A stretch of 6,844 nt of DNA from Pseudocoprococcus catus (GTDB lineage Bacteria > Bacillota > Clostridia > Lachnospirales > Lachnospiraceae), in assembly GCF_902381825.1 (NCBI RefSeq), contig NZ_LR698973.1:91973-98816 (forward strand), written 5' to 3'. Numbering within the stretch: the stretch's first letter is position 1; each line of letters opens with the position of its first letter. The position numbers and the translations under genes were made by a program. The notes beneath the pieces were generated by a model. The model was not told the DNA's origin. It did no database searches and saw only the letters and a program-made list of their open reading frames with translations. Shown here one piece after another: positions 1 through 6,168 of the stretch.

Positions 1-80
1 AGGCCAGGTGTTTGAATTATTTTTTGACCTTTTTTGTATTTTGAGCGTACTCTGATGATTAAAAAAGGGCAGATTTCAAC

Positions 81-109
81 ACATAGAAAATATGAAAAGT
101 TAAATACTA
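81..109 (+). promoter_or_regulatory. Possible sigma-G promoter of spoVAE
   Basis: ACATA at 81-85 and AATACTA at 103-109 are separated by 17 nt. Each differs by one base from the forespore sigma-G pattern (G-[CT]-A-T-A and CATACTA). Transcription would start near 116, just before the ribosome site. spoVA genes are classical sigma-G targets, which supports the reading. The region is very AT-rich, so a chance match is possible. Confidence 0.4.
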
Positions 110-146
110 AGTAAATAGATATTTTATGAAATAGGAGGAGAACAGA

Positions 147-509
147 ATGCTTGTTGATTATCTGAGGGTTTTTATAACAGGCGGCGTTATCTGCGCACTG
201 GTGCAGCTTCTGATGGAGAAGACAAAGATGATGCCGGGGCGGATCATGGTACTTTTGGTATGCTCAGGCGCCATTCTTGGCATGTTGGGAATTTATAAGC
301 CTATCGTTGATTTCGGGCAGGCCGGAGCAACGGTGCCGCTTCTTGGTTTTGGGTATAACCTGTGGAAGGGGGTGAAAGAAGCTGTAGACAATCAGGGATT
401 TTTCGGGCTTTTTACGGGTGGCTTTACGGCTTCGGCAGTAGGAATCAGTGGATCACTGGTGTTTGCATTTTTGGCATCCCTGGTGTGCAATTCCAAAATC
501 AAGAAATAA
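147..509 (+). CDS. spoVAE: Stage V sporulation protein AE (SpoVAE/SpoVAEb)
   Basis: This is a 120-residue membrane protein of the SpoVAC/SpoVAEb family, part of the spore inner-membrane SpoVA channel that moves Ca-dipicolinate into the forespore and out at germination. Hydrophobic segments lie at about residues 5-23, 31-50 and 84-114. The conserved middle stretch around 54-69 (VDFGQAGATVP followed by LLGFG) and the Gly-rich FFGLFTGGFTASAVGISG (85-102) match my memory of Bacillus SpoVAEb, and the length is normal for the family. The ATG is preceded by AGGAGG at 133-138 with an 8-nt gap, which fixes the start. The usual partners spoVAC and spoVAD are not in the window; the 146 bp upstream hold no gene, so this copy may have its own promoter. 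Identification is by remembered family sequence, not by a search. Confidence 0.9.
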   Translation: MLVDYLRVFITGGVICALVQLLMEKTKMMPGRIMVLLVCSGAILGMLGIYKPIVDFGQAGATVPLLGFGYNLWKGVKEAVDNQGFFGLFTGGFTASAVGISGSLVFAFLASLVCNSKIKK

Positions 510-581
510 GAGCATGAGCTGAAGAATTTCGCAATAGATAAAAAAGTATAAATAAAGTGAATATCGTGTAGTCAAAATCTA

Positions 582-631
582 AAAAGGCTCCAAAATAACA
601 AACTATACAGACTTGTTATTTGAAGCCTTTT
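582..631. terminator. Bidirectional terminator between spoVAE and ponA
   Basis: The arms 582-601 and 613-631 are complementary over nearly their whole length (AAAAGGCT...AATAACAA against TTGTTATT...AGCCTTTT) with one mismatch and one bulged base, around an 11-nt loop. On the - strand the hairpin ends in a run of five T and then further T-rich sequence, a good end for the PBP mRNA. On + the arm ends in CCTTTTAAATT, adequate for spoVAE. The two genes converge here, so one element can serve both. Confidence 0.8.
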
Positions 632-658
632 AAATTAGTCTTAGACTATGTGCAATGT

Positions 659-3286
659 TTATTGCTCGGCGCCAGTGTTGTCGCCACCGGAATTGTCGCC
701 ACCGGAATTGTCGCTACCGGAGTTGCCGCCGCCGGAGTTATCACCGCCGGAGTTATCACTGCCGGAGTTATCACCGCCGGAATTATCACCGCCGGAATTG
801 CCACCACCGGAATTATCGCCGCCGGAATTATTGCCGCCGGAATTGTCAGCACCGGAGTTGGCGTTGCCGGAATTATCCCCGGAGGTTGTGTTCGAGCTGT
901 TGCTTCCGGAGGACGATGATGAGCTGCTGTCATCATCATAACTATTCTCGTAATAACGATAGCTATGCTTCGAACAGTATTCCGTCGGCGCAGTATCTTT
1001 GGCAAAATACTCGGTAATAACGTTGCAGCCATAAGATGCCAATAAACCTGTGCTGCTGCAGACGCGGATCTTCTCAACGTCAGACGGCATCACGAAATCT
1101 CTGTCCTCATAGCCCTCAAGGACTTCATTCATAATATTCTTCCAAAGTACCTTGTGCGCGTTGTAGTTGCGTCCGAGACGGTAGCGCATCAGTGTACTGT
1201 CGTCATAACCAAACCAGATACCGGCTGTGTAATAAGGTGTATAACCAACGAACCATAAATCCTTGTAGTCGTCAGTTGTACCGGTCTTGCCTGCTTCGGC
1301 AATACCGTAATTGGAAATCTGTGCGGAAGTACCTGTACCCTTGGATACAACGTCTTCCATGGCACTTGTCAGGAGCCATGCAGTAGAATCTTTCATGGCT
1401 GTGTGCTTCTCAGGTACATTGTCCAAAAGTACATTGCCGTCCTTGTCCAGAATCTTGCTGTAAAGGATAGGCTCTGTATAGACACCGCCGTTGGCGATGG
1501 CCGCATAAGCACCTGTCAGTTCAAGGTTCGTTACACCATTGGAGATACCGCCAAGACCCAGAGGTGCGTAAGCATCCCGGTCTTCGTCCATGGTTGTAAT
1601 GCCAAGATTCTCAAGATATTCAATACCAAGCTTCGGTGTGACATCTTCAACCAGCCACTTGGTAGTAACAACGTTCATGGAGTAAGTAATGGCTTCACGG
1701 ATGGTTGTCGTTCCCTGATAGGAGTTGGCATTGGTGTTGAACGGTTGGTAGCCGTCAGGAGTTGTATAAGGTTCATCTTCCTTGGTAGATGCCAGTGAAA
1801 GCCCACAGGAATCCAGAGCAGGAAGGAAAACGGCAATCGTCTTGAAAACAGAACCGGGCTGTCGTGTGGACTGGGTGGCGCGGTTAAAGCTTCTGCTTGT
1901 CTTCTTCTCACCGCGGCCGCCGCTCAAGGCCAGTACATAACCGGTAGACTGATCCATCAGAACGAATGAAGACTGTACCTGTACAGTCATATCAAAGCTC
2001 TGGGCGATGATATCGTCATCAGTAATGCCCTTGGCTTCAAGAAATTCTGAAATAGACTGTTTGGCCTGGTCTTCGTTGTCATAAAGCAGATCACAGTCAT
2101 CAGCGCCATAATAGCTCTGCAGAGAATTCTCATCAATGTTGACGGTCTCGCCGTCCTTGTCTTTGTAAGTCAGAGCCCAGTGGAGTCTGTACTCTGTGGA
2201 TGGGAAGTTGTCATCATCATTATAATAGCTGTCGACAATATCCTGAATGTGACGGCTTTGTGTCAGATAAATCTGAAGACCGCCGCTGTAAAGGGCATTG
2301 TTGGCTTCTGCGGAAGTATAGCCAAGCTTCTCCTGCAGGTCATTTAATACCTGATCAATGGCAGCATCTTCGAACCATGTATAGATGATATCCTTGGACT
2401 TCGTTGTCTTGTTGACTTCGGTAATACGTGAATAAACATCATCAGCCTTGGCTTCATCATACTGCTGCTGTGTAATAAGACCAAGGGTCAGCATATTGTT
2501 CAGAATCTTGTCGCGACGCTGGGCGTTGATATCCGGATAATCAATCGGGTTGTTGTAGGAAGGTGATTGGGCGATCGCTGCGATAACCGCTGATTCAGAA
2601 ACCGTCAGATCACTGCACTTCTTATTAAAATAACGTTCCGCAGCTGCTTCTACACCATAGGCACCGCGGCCGAGGTTGATAGTATTCAGGTAAGCTTCCA
2701 TGATCTCGTCCTTGGACATCTCTTTTTCAAGCTTGAGAGCGAGATACCACTCCTGGAACTTACGCTTGAATCGCTGTATCGTATCTGTCTCGGCACCACC
2801 GTTGAATATGGTGAGCTTGATCAGCTGCTGGGTGATGGTACTGGCACCTTCTGAGAAATTGCCGCCATGGGAAAGACCAACGAAAAGAGCACGGACAATA
2901 CCCTTCGGGTCAATGCCGTTATGTTCATAGAAGCGGTTATCCTCAATGGCTACAAAGGCGTTTGAAAGGCACTTGGGAATATCATCAATTGACACGATCG
3001 TTCGATTGGATTGGGCGCCTACCAGTTCAATCGCTTCCTGTCCGTCGGGATAATACATGACGGACTTGAGTTTACTCGGCATCACATTGCTGGCGGTAAT
3101 GTCAGGTGCACTGTCGATGACCCCCTTGAAGCCACCGATGGCGGCAGCGATACCGACAATAACAATAAGCAAAATAGCAAGCATTGTGAAACGGAATATA
3201 TTGAAAGTAATCTTTTTCTTGGATTTAGCAGCATTGGAACGGATTTTCTTGCGCTTTTTTTCATTATTCTGTTTACTATAATCCAT
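659..3286 (-). CDS. ponA: Class A penicillin-binding protein (PBP1A/PonA type)
   Basis: This 875-residue bifunctional wall synthase polymerises lipid II into glycan strands and crosslinks the peptides outside the membrane. A Lys/Arg-rich cytoplasmic head (about 1-26) is followed by one membrane span (about 33-53). The GT51 domain shows the catalytic motif IEDNRFYEH (E115), GASTITQQL (147-155), RKFQEWYLALKLE (175-187) and YLNTINLGRGAYG (199-211). The transpeptidase domain shows SVFK with S479 as nucleophile and K482, SMN at 536-538 and KTGT at 667-670. A Cys-bearing segment (C743, C754, C771) follows, then an Asp/Ser-rich linker (783-800) and 14 Asn-Ser-Gly pentapeptides (804-873). All catalytic motifs are intact, so the enzyme should be active. 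The start has AAGGAGG (3294-3300 on -) 7 nt upstream. It stands alone, divergent from yigZ. PBP1 of Bacillus also carries a low-complexity C-terminal tail, but the regular repeat here is distinctive. Confidence 0.96.
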   Translation of the reverse strand: MDYSKQNNEKKRKKIRSNAAKSKKKITFNIFRFTMLAILLIVIVGIAAAIGGFKGVIDSAPDITASNVMPSKLKSVMYYPDGQEAIELVGAQSNRTIVSIDDIPKCLSNAFVAIEDNRFYEHNGIDPKGIVRALFVGLSHGGNFSEGASTITQQLIKLTIFNGGAETDTIQRFKRKFQEWYLALKLEKEMSKDEIMEAYLNTINLGRGAYGVEAAAERYFNKKCSDLTVSESAVIAAIAQSPSYNNPIDYPDINAQRRDKILNNMLTLGLITQQQYDEAKADDVYSRITEVNKTTKSKDIIYTWFEDAAIDQVLNDLQEKLGYTSAEANNALYSGGLQIYLTQSRHIQDIVDSYYNDDDNFPSTEYRLHWALTYKDKDGETVNIDENSLQSYYGADDCDLLYDNEDQAKQSISEFLEAKGITDDDIIAQSFDMTVQVQSSFVLMDQSTGYVLALSGGRGEKKTSRSFNRATQSTRQPGSVFKTIAVFLPALDSCGLSLASTKEDEPYTTPDGYQPFNTNANSYQGTTTIREAITYSMNVVTTKWLVEDVTPKLGIEYLENLGITTMDEDRDAYAPLGLGGISNGVTNLELTGAYAAIANGGVYTEPILYSKILDKDGNVLLDNVPEKHTAMKDSTAWLLTSAMEDVVSKGTGTSAQISNYGIAEAGKTGTTDDYKDLWFVGYTPYYTAGIWFGYDDSTLMRYRLGRNYNAHKVLWKNIMNEVLEGYEDRDFVMPSDVEKIRVCSSTGLLASYGCNVITEYFAKDTAPTEYCSKHSYRYYENSYDDDSSSSSSSGSNSSNTTSGDNSGNANSGADNSGGNNSGGDNSGGGNSGGDNSGGDNSGSDNSGGDNSGGGNSGSDNSGGDNSGGDNTGAEQ
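668..877 (-). repeat. 15-bp tandem repeat coding the PBP tail, 14 units
   Basis: Fourteen in-frame 15-bp units fill 210 bp. Each encodes a variant of Asp-Asn-Ser-Gly-Gly, with position 1 D, G, N or A and position 5 mostly G, sometimes S, A or N. The NSG core is invariant except for NTG in the last unit. On the + strand the core reads CCGGAATTATC or CCGGAGTTATC. Units differ mostly by single bases (AAT/AAC and third-position changes), so the array is diverged enough to be old yet similar enough to recombine or slip. It ends two codons before the stop. Confidence 0.95.
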
Positions 3287-3309
3287 TACTGAACCTCCTT
3301 CGTCCTATC

Positions 3310-3318
3310 ATTATAGCA
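3310..3318 (-). promoter_or_regulatory. Extended -10 promoter of ponA
   Basis: Read on the - strand, 3318-3310 is TGCTATAAT, a perfect -10 hexamer with the TGn extension. The -35 position (about 3333-3338, TTTATT) is poor, as extended -10 promoters allow. Transcription would begin near 3303, giving a leader of under 20 nt that starts almost at the AAGGAGG site. Confidence 0.7.
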
Positions 3319-3385
3319 AATAAGCTTACTGAAATAAAGTGTATTTTTTTCGAAATAATAGGGGATAGCATAATTTTTAAGAAGG

Positions 3386-3394
3386 TGATAGAAT
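3386..3394 (+). promoter_or_regulatory. Possible extended -10 promoter of yigZ
   Basis: TGATAGAAT matches the extended -10 pattern with one change in the hexamer (TAGAAT for TATAAT). No good -35 is visible 16-18 nt upstream. The start would fall near 3401, about 29 nt before the chosen ATG, which fits the layout of a short leader. Weak on its own. Confidence 0.35.
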
Positions 3395-3429
3395 AAACTT
3401 GACAAAAAGATAAAGTAAGGAAGTTGGGA

Positions 3430-4101
3430 ATGGCAGAAATCAATAAAGTGAACAATTACAAGACAGTGTACAGGGGCGGTACAGCAGAAATTGTTGAGAA
3501 AAAGTCACGTTTCATTGCCCATTCGGCGCATGTGGAATCAGAGGAAGAGGCCCTTGCTTTTATAGAGCAGATAAAAAAACAGTACTGGGATGCAAGGCAT
3601 AATTGCCATGCATTTTCCGTTGGTGTGACCAATGAGACGGCCAGATGCAGTGATGATGGGGAGCCAGCTCAGACGGCGGGCAAACCGATGCTGGATGTTT
3701 TGATGGGGCAGCAGCTGAAGAATACAGTTGTTGTGGTGACCCGGTATTTTGGAGGCACACTGCTTGGCACAGGAGGTCTTGTCAGAGCATATTCTGCGGC
3801 TGTTCAGGAAGGATTGAAGGAAAGTCTTATAATAGAGAAGTTTCTCTGCCGCAGGGTGCGGATGAGCATGGATTATACAATGCTGGGCAAGATGCAGTAT
3901 CTGGCGGCCAAACTGAATCTGATGATTCTTGATACCCTCTATACGGAAGGTGTTGAAATGCAGCTGCTTGTGCCGGATACGCAGTATGCTGCTTTTATAA
4001 AGGAAGTGACAGAGGCCAGCAACGGCAAGGTCGTGCCGGAGTCGGAGGGGCTTTGTTACGGCGCGGATGTGGAAGGCAAAATTGAGATATTTGATGCCTG
4101 A
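3430..4101 (+). CDS. yigZ: YigZ/IMPACT family protein (UPF0029)
   Basis: This 223-residue soluble protein has the two-part architecture of bacterial YigZ/YvyE proteins: an N-terminal IMPACT (UPF0029) domain of roughly 15-125 and a C-terminal DUF1949-like domain of roughly 143-205. Family signatures are KKSRFIA (24-30), RHNCHAF (56-62), DDGEPAQTAGKPML (75-88) and VTRYFGGTLLGTGGLVRAY (103-121). Length is normal to slightly long. The biochemical role is not settled; the eukaryotic relative IMPACT affects translation control through Gcn2, and bacterial members are proposed to bind nucleic acid or act in translation. I start at ATG 3430 because AAGGA (3417-3421) sits 8 nt upstream; an in-frame TTG at 3424 would be only 2 nt from it. 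The next gene follows after 108 bp with its own promoter candidate. Confidence 0.92.
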   Translation: MAEINKVNNYKTVYRGGTAEIVEKKSRFIAHSAHVESEEEALAFIEQIKKQYWDARHNCHAFSVGVTNETARCSDDGEPAQTAGKPMLDVLMGQQLKNTVVVVTRYFGGTLLGTGGLVRAYSAAVQEGLKESLIIEKFLCRRVRMSMDYTMLGKMQYLAAKLNLMILDTLYTEGVEMQLLVPDTQYAAFIKEVTEASNGKVVPESEGLCYGADVEGKIEIFDA

Positions 4102-4168
4102 GTACGACATTTAAGAATTTGAACAAACTGTGAAATTTGTATAAAAGCTTTTATTTTTCTCTATTATG

Positions 4169-4177
4169 TGGTATAAA
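4169..4177 (+). promoter_or_regulatory. Possible extended -10 promoter of the trigger-factor lipoprotein
   Basis: TGGTATAAA is a TGn extension plus a 5/6 -10 hexamer. The -35 position is T-rich but poor. The start would be near 4184, leaving about 26 nt to the ATG, with AAAGGA between. A second TATAAA at 4140-4145 with TTGAAC at 4119-4124 has a spacer of only 15 nt and is less likely. Confidence 0.45.
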
Positions 4178-4209
4178 TAATATCATTGGATATGAAAGGA
4201 CGAATTACA

Positions 4210-5403
4210 ATGAAGAAAAGTTTAAAACTGGGAGCTGCATGCCTCGGCGTAGCTCTTTTATTGTGTGCATGCGGCAAAGGAAGTGCCAATAGTACAGACA
4301 CTGCTGCAGGCAGTGAGACAGAATCAGCAGCGCAGTCTGCATCGGAATCTGCCTCAGAGACCGAAACAGAGACTGAAGATACGAACGCTTATGCGTATGA
4401 TTATGATGTTGAATCCCTGGTCAAGCTCGGTGATTACAAGGGATTGACTTATACAGAGACAGATACATCTGTTTCAGATGAAGAAGTGGAATCACAGATC
4501 AACAGTACCCTGACAGCCCATGCAACACCGGAGCAGATCAAGGACAGAGCCGTTGAAGACGGTGATACAGTCAATATTGACTATGAAGGCAAGATTGATG
4601 GTGAGACTTTTGAAGGCGGTACAGCCTCAGGTGCATCACTGACAATCGGTTCCGATTCATTTATTGATGGTTTTGAAGATGGTCTGATCGGTGTTAAGCC
4701 GGGTGAGAAGAAGACTTTGAACCTGAAGTTCCCGGATGATTACAAGACGAACCCGGATCTGGCGGGCAAGGCGGTTGTCTTTGATGTAACAGTGAACTAC
4801 ATCGAAGGCGATGACATTGTGCCGGAACTGACAGATGATTTTGTTAAGGGACTGAGTATTACAGATGTTTCAACCGTTGATGAATATCGTGCTTATGTGA
4901 AGTCACAGCTGCAGACGAACAAGGAATCTGAAGCAGAGAGCAGCAAGCAGAAGGAACTGCTTCAGCAGGCTGTGGACAATGCAGAGATCAAAGAAATCCC
5001 TGAAGAACTGGTAACAGAGTATTCTGCACAGTACACAAGTTATTATCAGCAGTATGCGTCCTACTTCGGTATGGAATTTTCTGATTTCCTGACACAGTAT
5101 ATGAATCAGACAGAAGATGATTTCAATAAGGATGCAGCAGATTACGGCAAGCAGGTTGCAGGCAATATGCTGGTTGTATGTGCCATTGCCAAGGCTGAGA
5201 AGATCGATCCGGATGCCCTTTATGATGAGAAGGTGGCTCAGTATGCAAAGCAGAGCGGTTATTCAGATGTTGCAACTCTGGAGAAGGATTACAGCCAGAA
5301 GTATCTGCGTCAGGTGATCATTAATGAGGAAGTCCTCAATGTTCTGGAAGAGAATGCAGTTGCAGTTGCTCCGACAGAGACAGAATCAGAGGCTTCCAAG
5401 TAA
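4210..5403 (+). CDS. Exported trigger-factor-like lipoprotein with FKBP prolyl isomerase domain
   Basis: This 397-residue protein begins with a lipoprotein signal: MKKSLK, a hydrophobic core, and lipobox LCAC with Cys21 as lipidated residue. A Ser/Glu/Thr-rich linker (about 23-60) follows. Residues about 118-198 form an FKBP domain of the trigger factor kind: GDTVNIDYEGKIDGETFEGG (118-137), the FIDGFEDGLIG segment (151-161; trigger factor usually has PG where this has DG) and KFPDDY (173-178). The rest (about 200-382) is helical and resembles the trigger factor chaperone domain, opening with VPELTDDFVKGL. The ribosome-docking N-terminal domain of true trigger factor is absent. The protein is therefore inferred to be a membrane-anchored foldase/chaperone for exported proteins, comparable in role to PrsA. 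ATG 4210 has AAAGGA (4195-4200) 9 nt upstream and starts a normal signal peptide; earlier in-frame TTG 4186 and ATG 4192 lack a good ribosome site. No clear terminator follows. Confidence 0.88.
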   Translation: MKKSLKLGAACLGVALLLCACGKGSANSTDTAAGSETESAAQSASESASETETETEDTNAYAYDYDVESLVKLGDYKGLTYTETDTSVSDEEVESQINSTLTAHATPEQIKDRAVEDGDTVNIDYEGKIDGETFEGGTASGASLTIGSDSFIDGFEDGLIGVKPGEKKTLNLKFPDDYKTNPDLAGKAVVFDVTVNYIEGDDIVPELTDDFVKGLSITDVSTVDEYRAYVKSQLQTNKESEAESSKQKELLQQAVDNAEIKEIPEELVTEYSAQYTSYYQQYASYFGMEFSDFLTQYMNQTEDDFNKDAADYGKQVAGNMLVVCAIAKAEKIDPDALYDEKVAQYAKQSGYSDVATLEKDYSQKYLRQVIINEEVLNVLEENAVAVAPTETESEASK

Positions 5404-5465
5404 GCGCTCAGCGTGGGAATGCATATTATTTACAATTTTTTTTTGAACAGTGTATTATAAAAAAC

Positions 5466-5494
5466 TTTGCATTTTTTGGGGAACATGCTATAAT
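5466..5494 (+). promoter_or_regulatory. Strong sigma-A-type promoter of the 43-residue membrane protein
   Basis: TTTGCA (5466-5471, 4/6 to TTGACA), a 17-nt spacer and a perfect TATAAT (5489-5494) with a TGC extension (5486-5488) make this the best vegetative promoter in the window. The predicted start is near 5501, giving a leader of about 75 nt. Confidence 0.75.
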
Positions 5495-5510
5495 GTCCAT
5501 AGGCAATAGG

Positions 5511-5547
5511 CACTGAACATGTTCGGCTCGTTTAAGGACAGGCAGTG
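5511..5547 (+). promoter_or_regulatory. Possible hairpin in the mRNA leader
   Basis: CACTG (5511-5515) pairs with CAGTG (5543-5547), and inside it TGTTC (5520-5524) pairs with GGACA (5536-5540, one G-U pair), separated by a 4/2 internal loop and closed by an 11-nt loop. It begins about 10 nt after the predicted start. It has no T-run and so is not a terminator. The pairing was found by eye and could be chance; I recognise no riboswitch class. Confidence 0.35.
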
Positions 5548-5575
5548 TGAGGCAGGAGCAAGAGAGGTGTAGAAT

Positions 5576-5707
5576 ATGGATTTTATGTCAGTATTTCTTC
5601 CGGTTTTAATTCTCGGAGTTGTCATCGTTGCGGTTCTGGTAGTTGTTGCAACCGTTGCATCAGCTGTTTCAGCGGCTGCTGTTGAAGATGATGAGGAAGA
5701 CGAATAG
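5576..5707 (+). CDS. 43-residue single-span membrane protein with acidic tail, unrecognised
   Basis: The small ORF encodes MDFMSVF, a Val/Ala/Leu-rich hydrophobic helix (about residues 6-35, with LILGVVIVAVLVVVATVA at 11-28) and a purely acidic end, VEDDEEDE. This is the form of a one-pass membrane miniprotein; the acidic tail with no basic flank makes orientation uncertain. I do not recognise a family. Support for it being real: a strong promoter upstream, AGAGGTG (5563-5569) 6 nt before the ATG, and a terminator soon after the stop. An internal ATG at codon 4 lies farther from the ribosome site. It follows the trigger-factor lipoprotein by 172 bp, but has its own transcription signals. A membrane-complex accessory peptide, regulator or toxin are all possible; nothing decides among them. 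Confidence 0.65.
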   Translation: MDFMSVFLPVLILGVVIVAVLVVVATVASAVSAAAVEDDEEDE

Positions 5708-5734
5708 AATCAATTGAATGAATGCGAATGATGA

Positions 5735-5772
5735 GGGGATGTATGTCTTTGAGCAGCATCCCCGAATTTTTT
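5735..5772 (+). terminator. Terminator after the 43-residue protein
   Basis: GGGGATG (5735-5741) pairs perfectly with CATCCCC (5757-5763) around a 15-nt loop, followed after GAA by six T (5767-5772). The loop is longer than usual, but the GC-rich stem base and T-run fit an intrinsic terminator. Confidence 0.75.
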
Positions 5773-5833
5773 GCGTTATTTTAGGCGTGCCGGGCAAGCA
5801 AAGCGATGTGTCAGGCAATCAATCAGGAAACGG

Positions 5834-5861
5834 AAAAAGCGGACCCTTCTGGATCCGCTTT
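5834..5861 (-). terminator. Terminator of the SASP gene
   Basis: AAAGCGGA (5836-5843) pairs with TCCGCTTT (5854-5861) around a 10-nt loop; two more C-G pairs may form inside after one mismatch. On the - strand the stem runs into TTTTT (5838-5834), right for the SASP transcript, about 90 nt past its stop. On + the stem ends in CTTTCCC, so it may also act weakly as a back-up in that direction. Confidence 0.8.
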
Positions 5862-5883
5862 CCCGGCGTTTGCTTTAGTCATC

Positions 5884-5933
5884 AGCTGCAGTCTGCAAAT
5901 GCCGCCTGGGGCGGCTGATTGTGAATGGCAGCT
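5884..5933 (-). other. Two-tier inverted repeat in the SASP 3' untranslated region
   Basis: GCCGCC (5901-5906) and GGCGGC (5910-5915) form a tight 6-bp stem with a 3-nt loop. Around it AGCTGC (5884-5889) and GCAGCT (5928-5933) are also perfectly complementary, with CAA/TTG pairing possible between the tiers. There is no T-run, so it is not a standard terminator. It lies between the SASP stop and the real terminator and may protect the mRNA 3' end. Confidence 0.5.
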
Positions 5934-5952
5934 AATGGATTGTGAGATTCAG

Positions 5953-6168
5953 TTACTGCATACCGCCGTTGGCCATCTGTTCTTCCTGACGCTTGATCAT
6001 TCTCCGAACCATTTCACCGCCAATGGAGCCTGCCTGGGCACTGGTAAGGTCACCGTTGTAACCCTGTTTCAGGTTCACACCGATTTCGCTGGCAACTTCC
6101 ATTTTGAATTTATCCATTGCGTCTTTTGCCTGTGGTACTTCCATTGTAGAACTAGAATTGTTTGTCAT
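5953..6168 (-). CDS. Alpha/beta-type small acid-soluble spore protein (SASP)
   Basis: This 71-residue protein coats forespore DNA, shifting it toward an A-like form and protecting it from UV and heat, and is degraded at germination to supply amino acids. The germination protease site is visible as MEVASEIG (23-30), cleaved between V25 and A26 by family rule. The second conserved block, GYNGDLTSAQAGSIGGEMVRRMI (36-58), carries the DNA-binding GG-MVRRMI signature. Length is normal. The start has GGAGGTG (6174-6180 on -) 5 nt upstream. A sigma-G-type promoter precedes it and a terminator follows, so it is a one-gene unit made in the forespore. The N-terminal Asn/Ser-rich segment and Gln-rich end are variable parts in this family. 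It cannot be assigned to one ssp paralogue from sequence alone. Confidence 0.95.
   Translation of the reverse strand: MTNNSSSTMEVPQAKDAMDKFKMEVASEIGVNLKQGYNGDLTSAQAGSIGGEMVRRMIKRQEEQMANGGMQ

Noticed and set aside
6..36. AGGT...ACCT followed by T6 as the end of an upstream gene
   Set aside because: Only 4 pairs with a long AT loop, and no upstream gene is visible to support it.
668..877. CRISPR-like or spacer-repeat array
   Set aside because: The units are contiguous 15-mers in frame inside a coding region, with no spacers.
620..941. Open frames on + through the PBP repeat encoding Ala-Thr-Gly-Ile and Pro-Pro-Glu-Leu type repeats
   Set aside because: The 15-bp period keeps all frames open. 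They lie antisense to an intact PBP with full motifs, and have no ribosome site of their own.
3399..3404. Perfect TTGACA before yigZ as a -35 element
   Set aside because: The matching -10 position falls at 3422-3427 (AGTTGG), beyond the ribosome site and with no similarity to TATAAT.
3538..4110. 190-codon open frame on - opposite yigZ
   Set aside because: It is antisense to a clear family member, and its His/Cys/Leu-rich composition is typical of a shadow frame.
4141..4154. 14-bp palindrome ATAAAAGCTTTTAT plus T-run as a yigZ terminator
   Set aside because: The stem would be only about five A-T pairs with a 4-nt loop, too weak for termination.
5404..5444. Terminator after the trigger-factor lipoprotein
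   Set aside because: Only a 3-bp CGC/GCG hairpin is seen, 22 nt before a run of nine T; no stem abuts the T-run.
5515..5524. GAACATGTTC as a LexA/SOS box
   Set aside because: The Gram-positive SOS box needs GAAC and GTTC four bases apart; here only two bases separate them.
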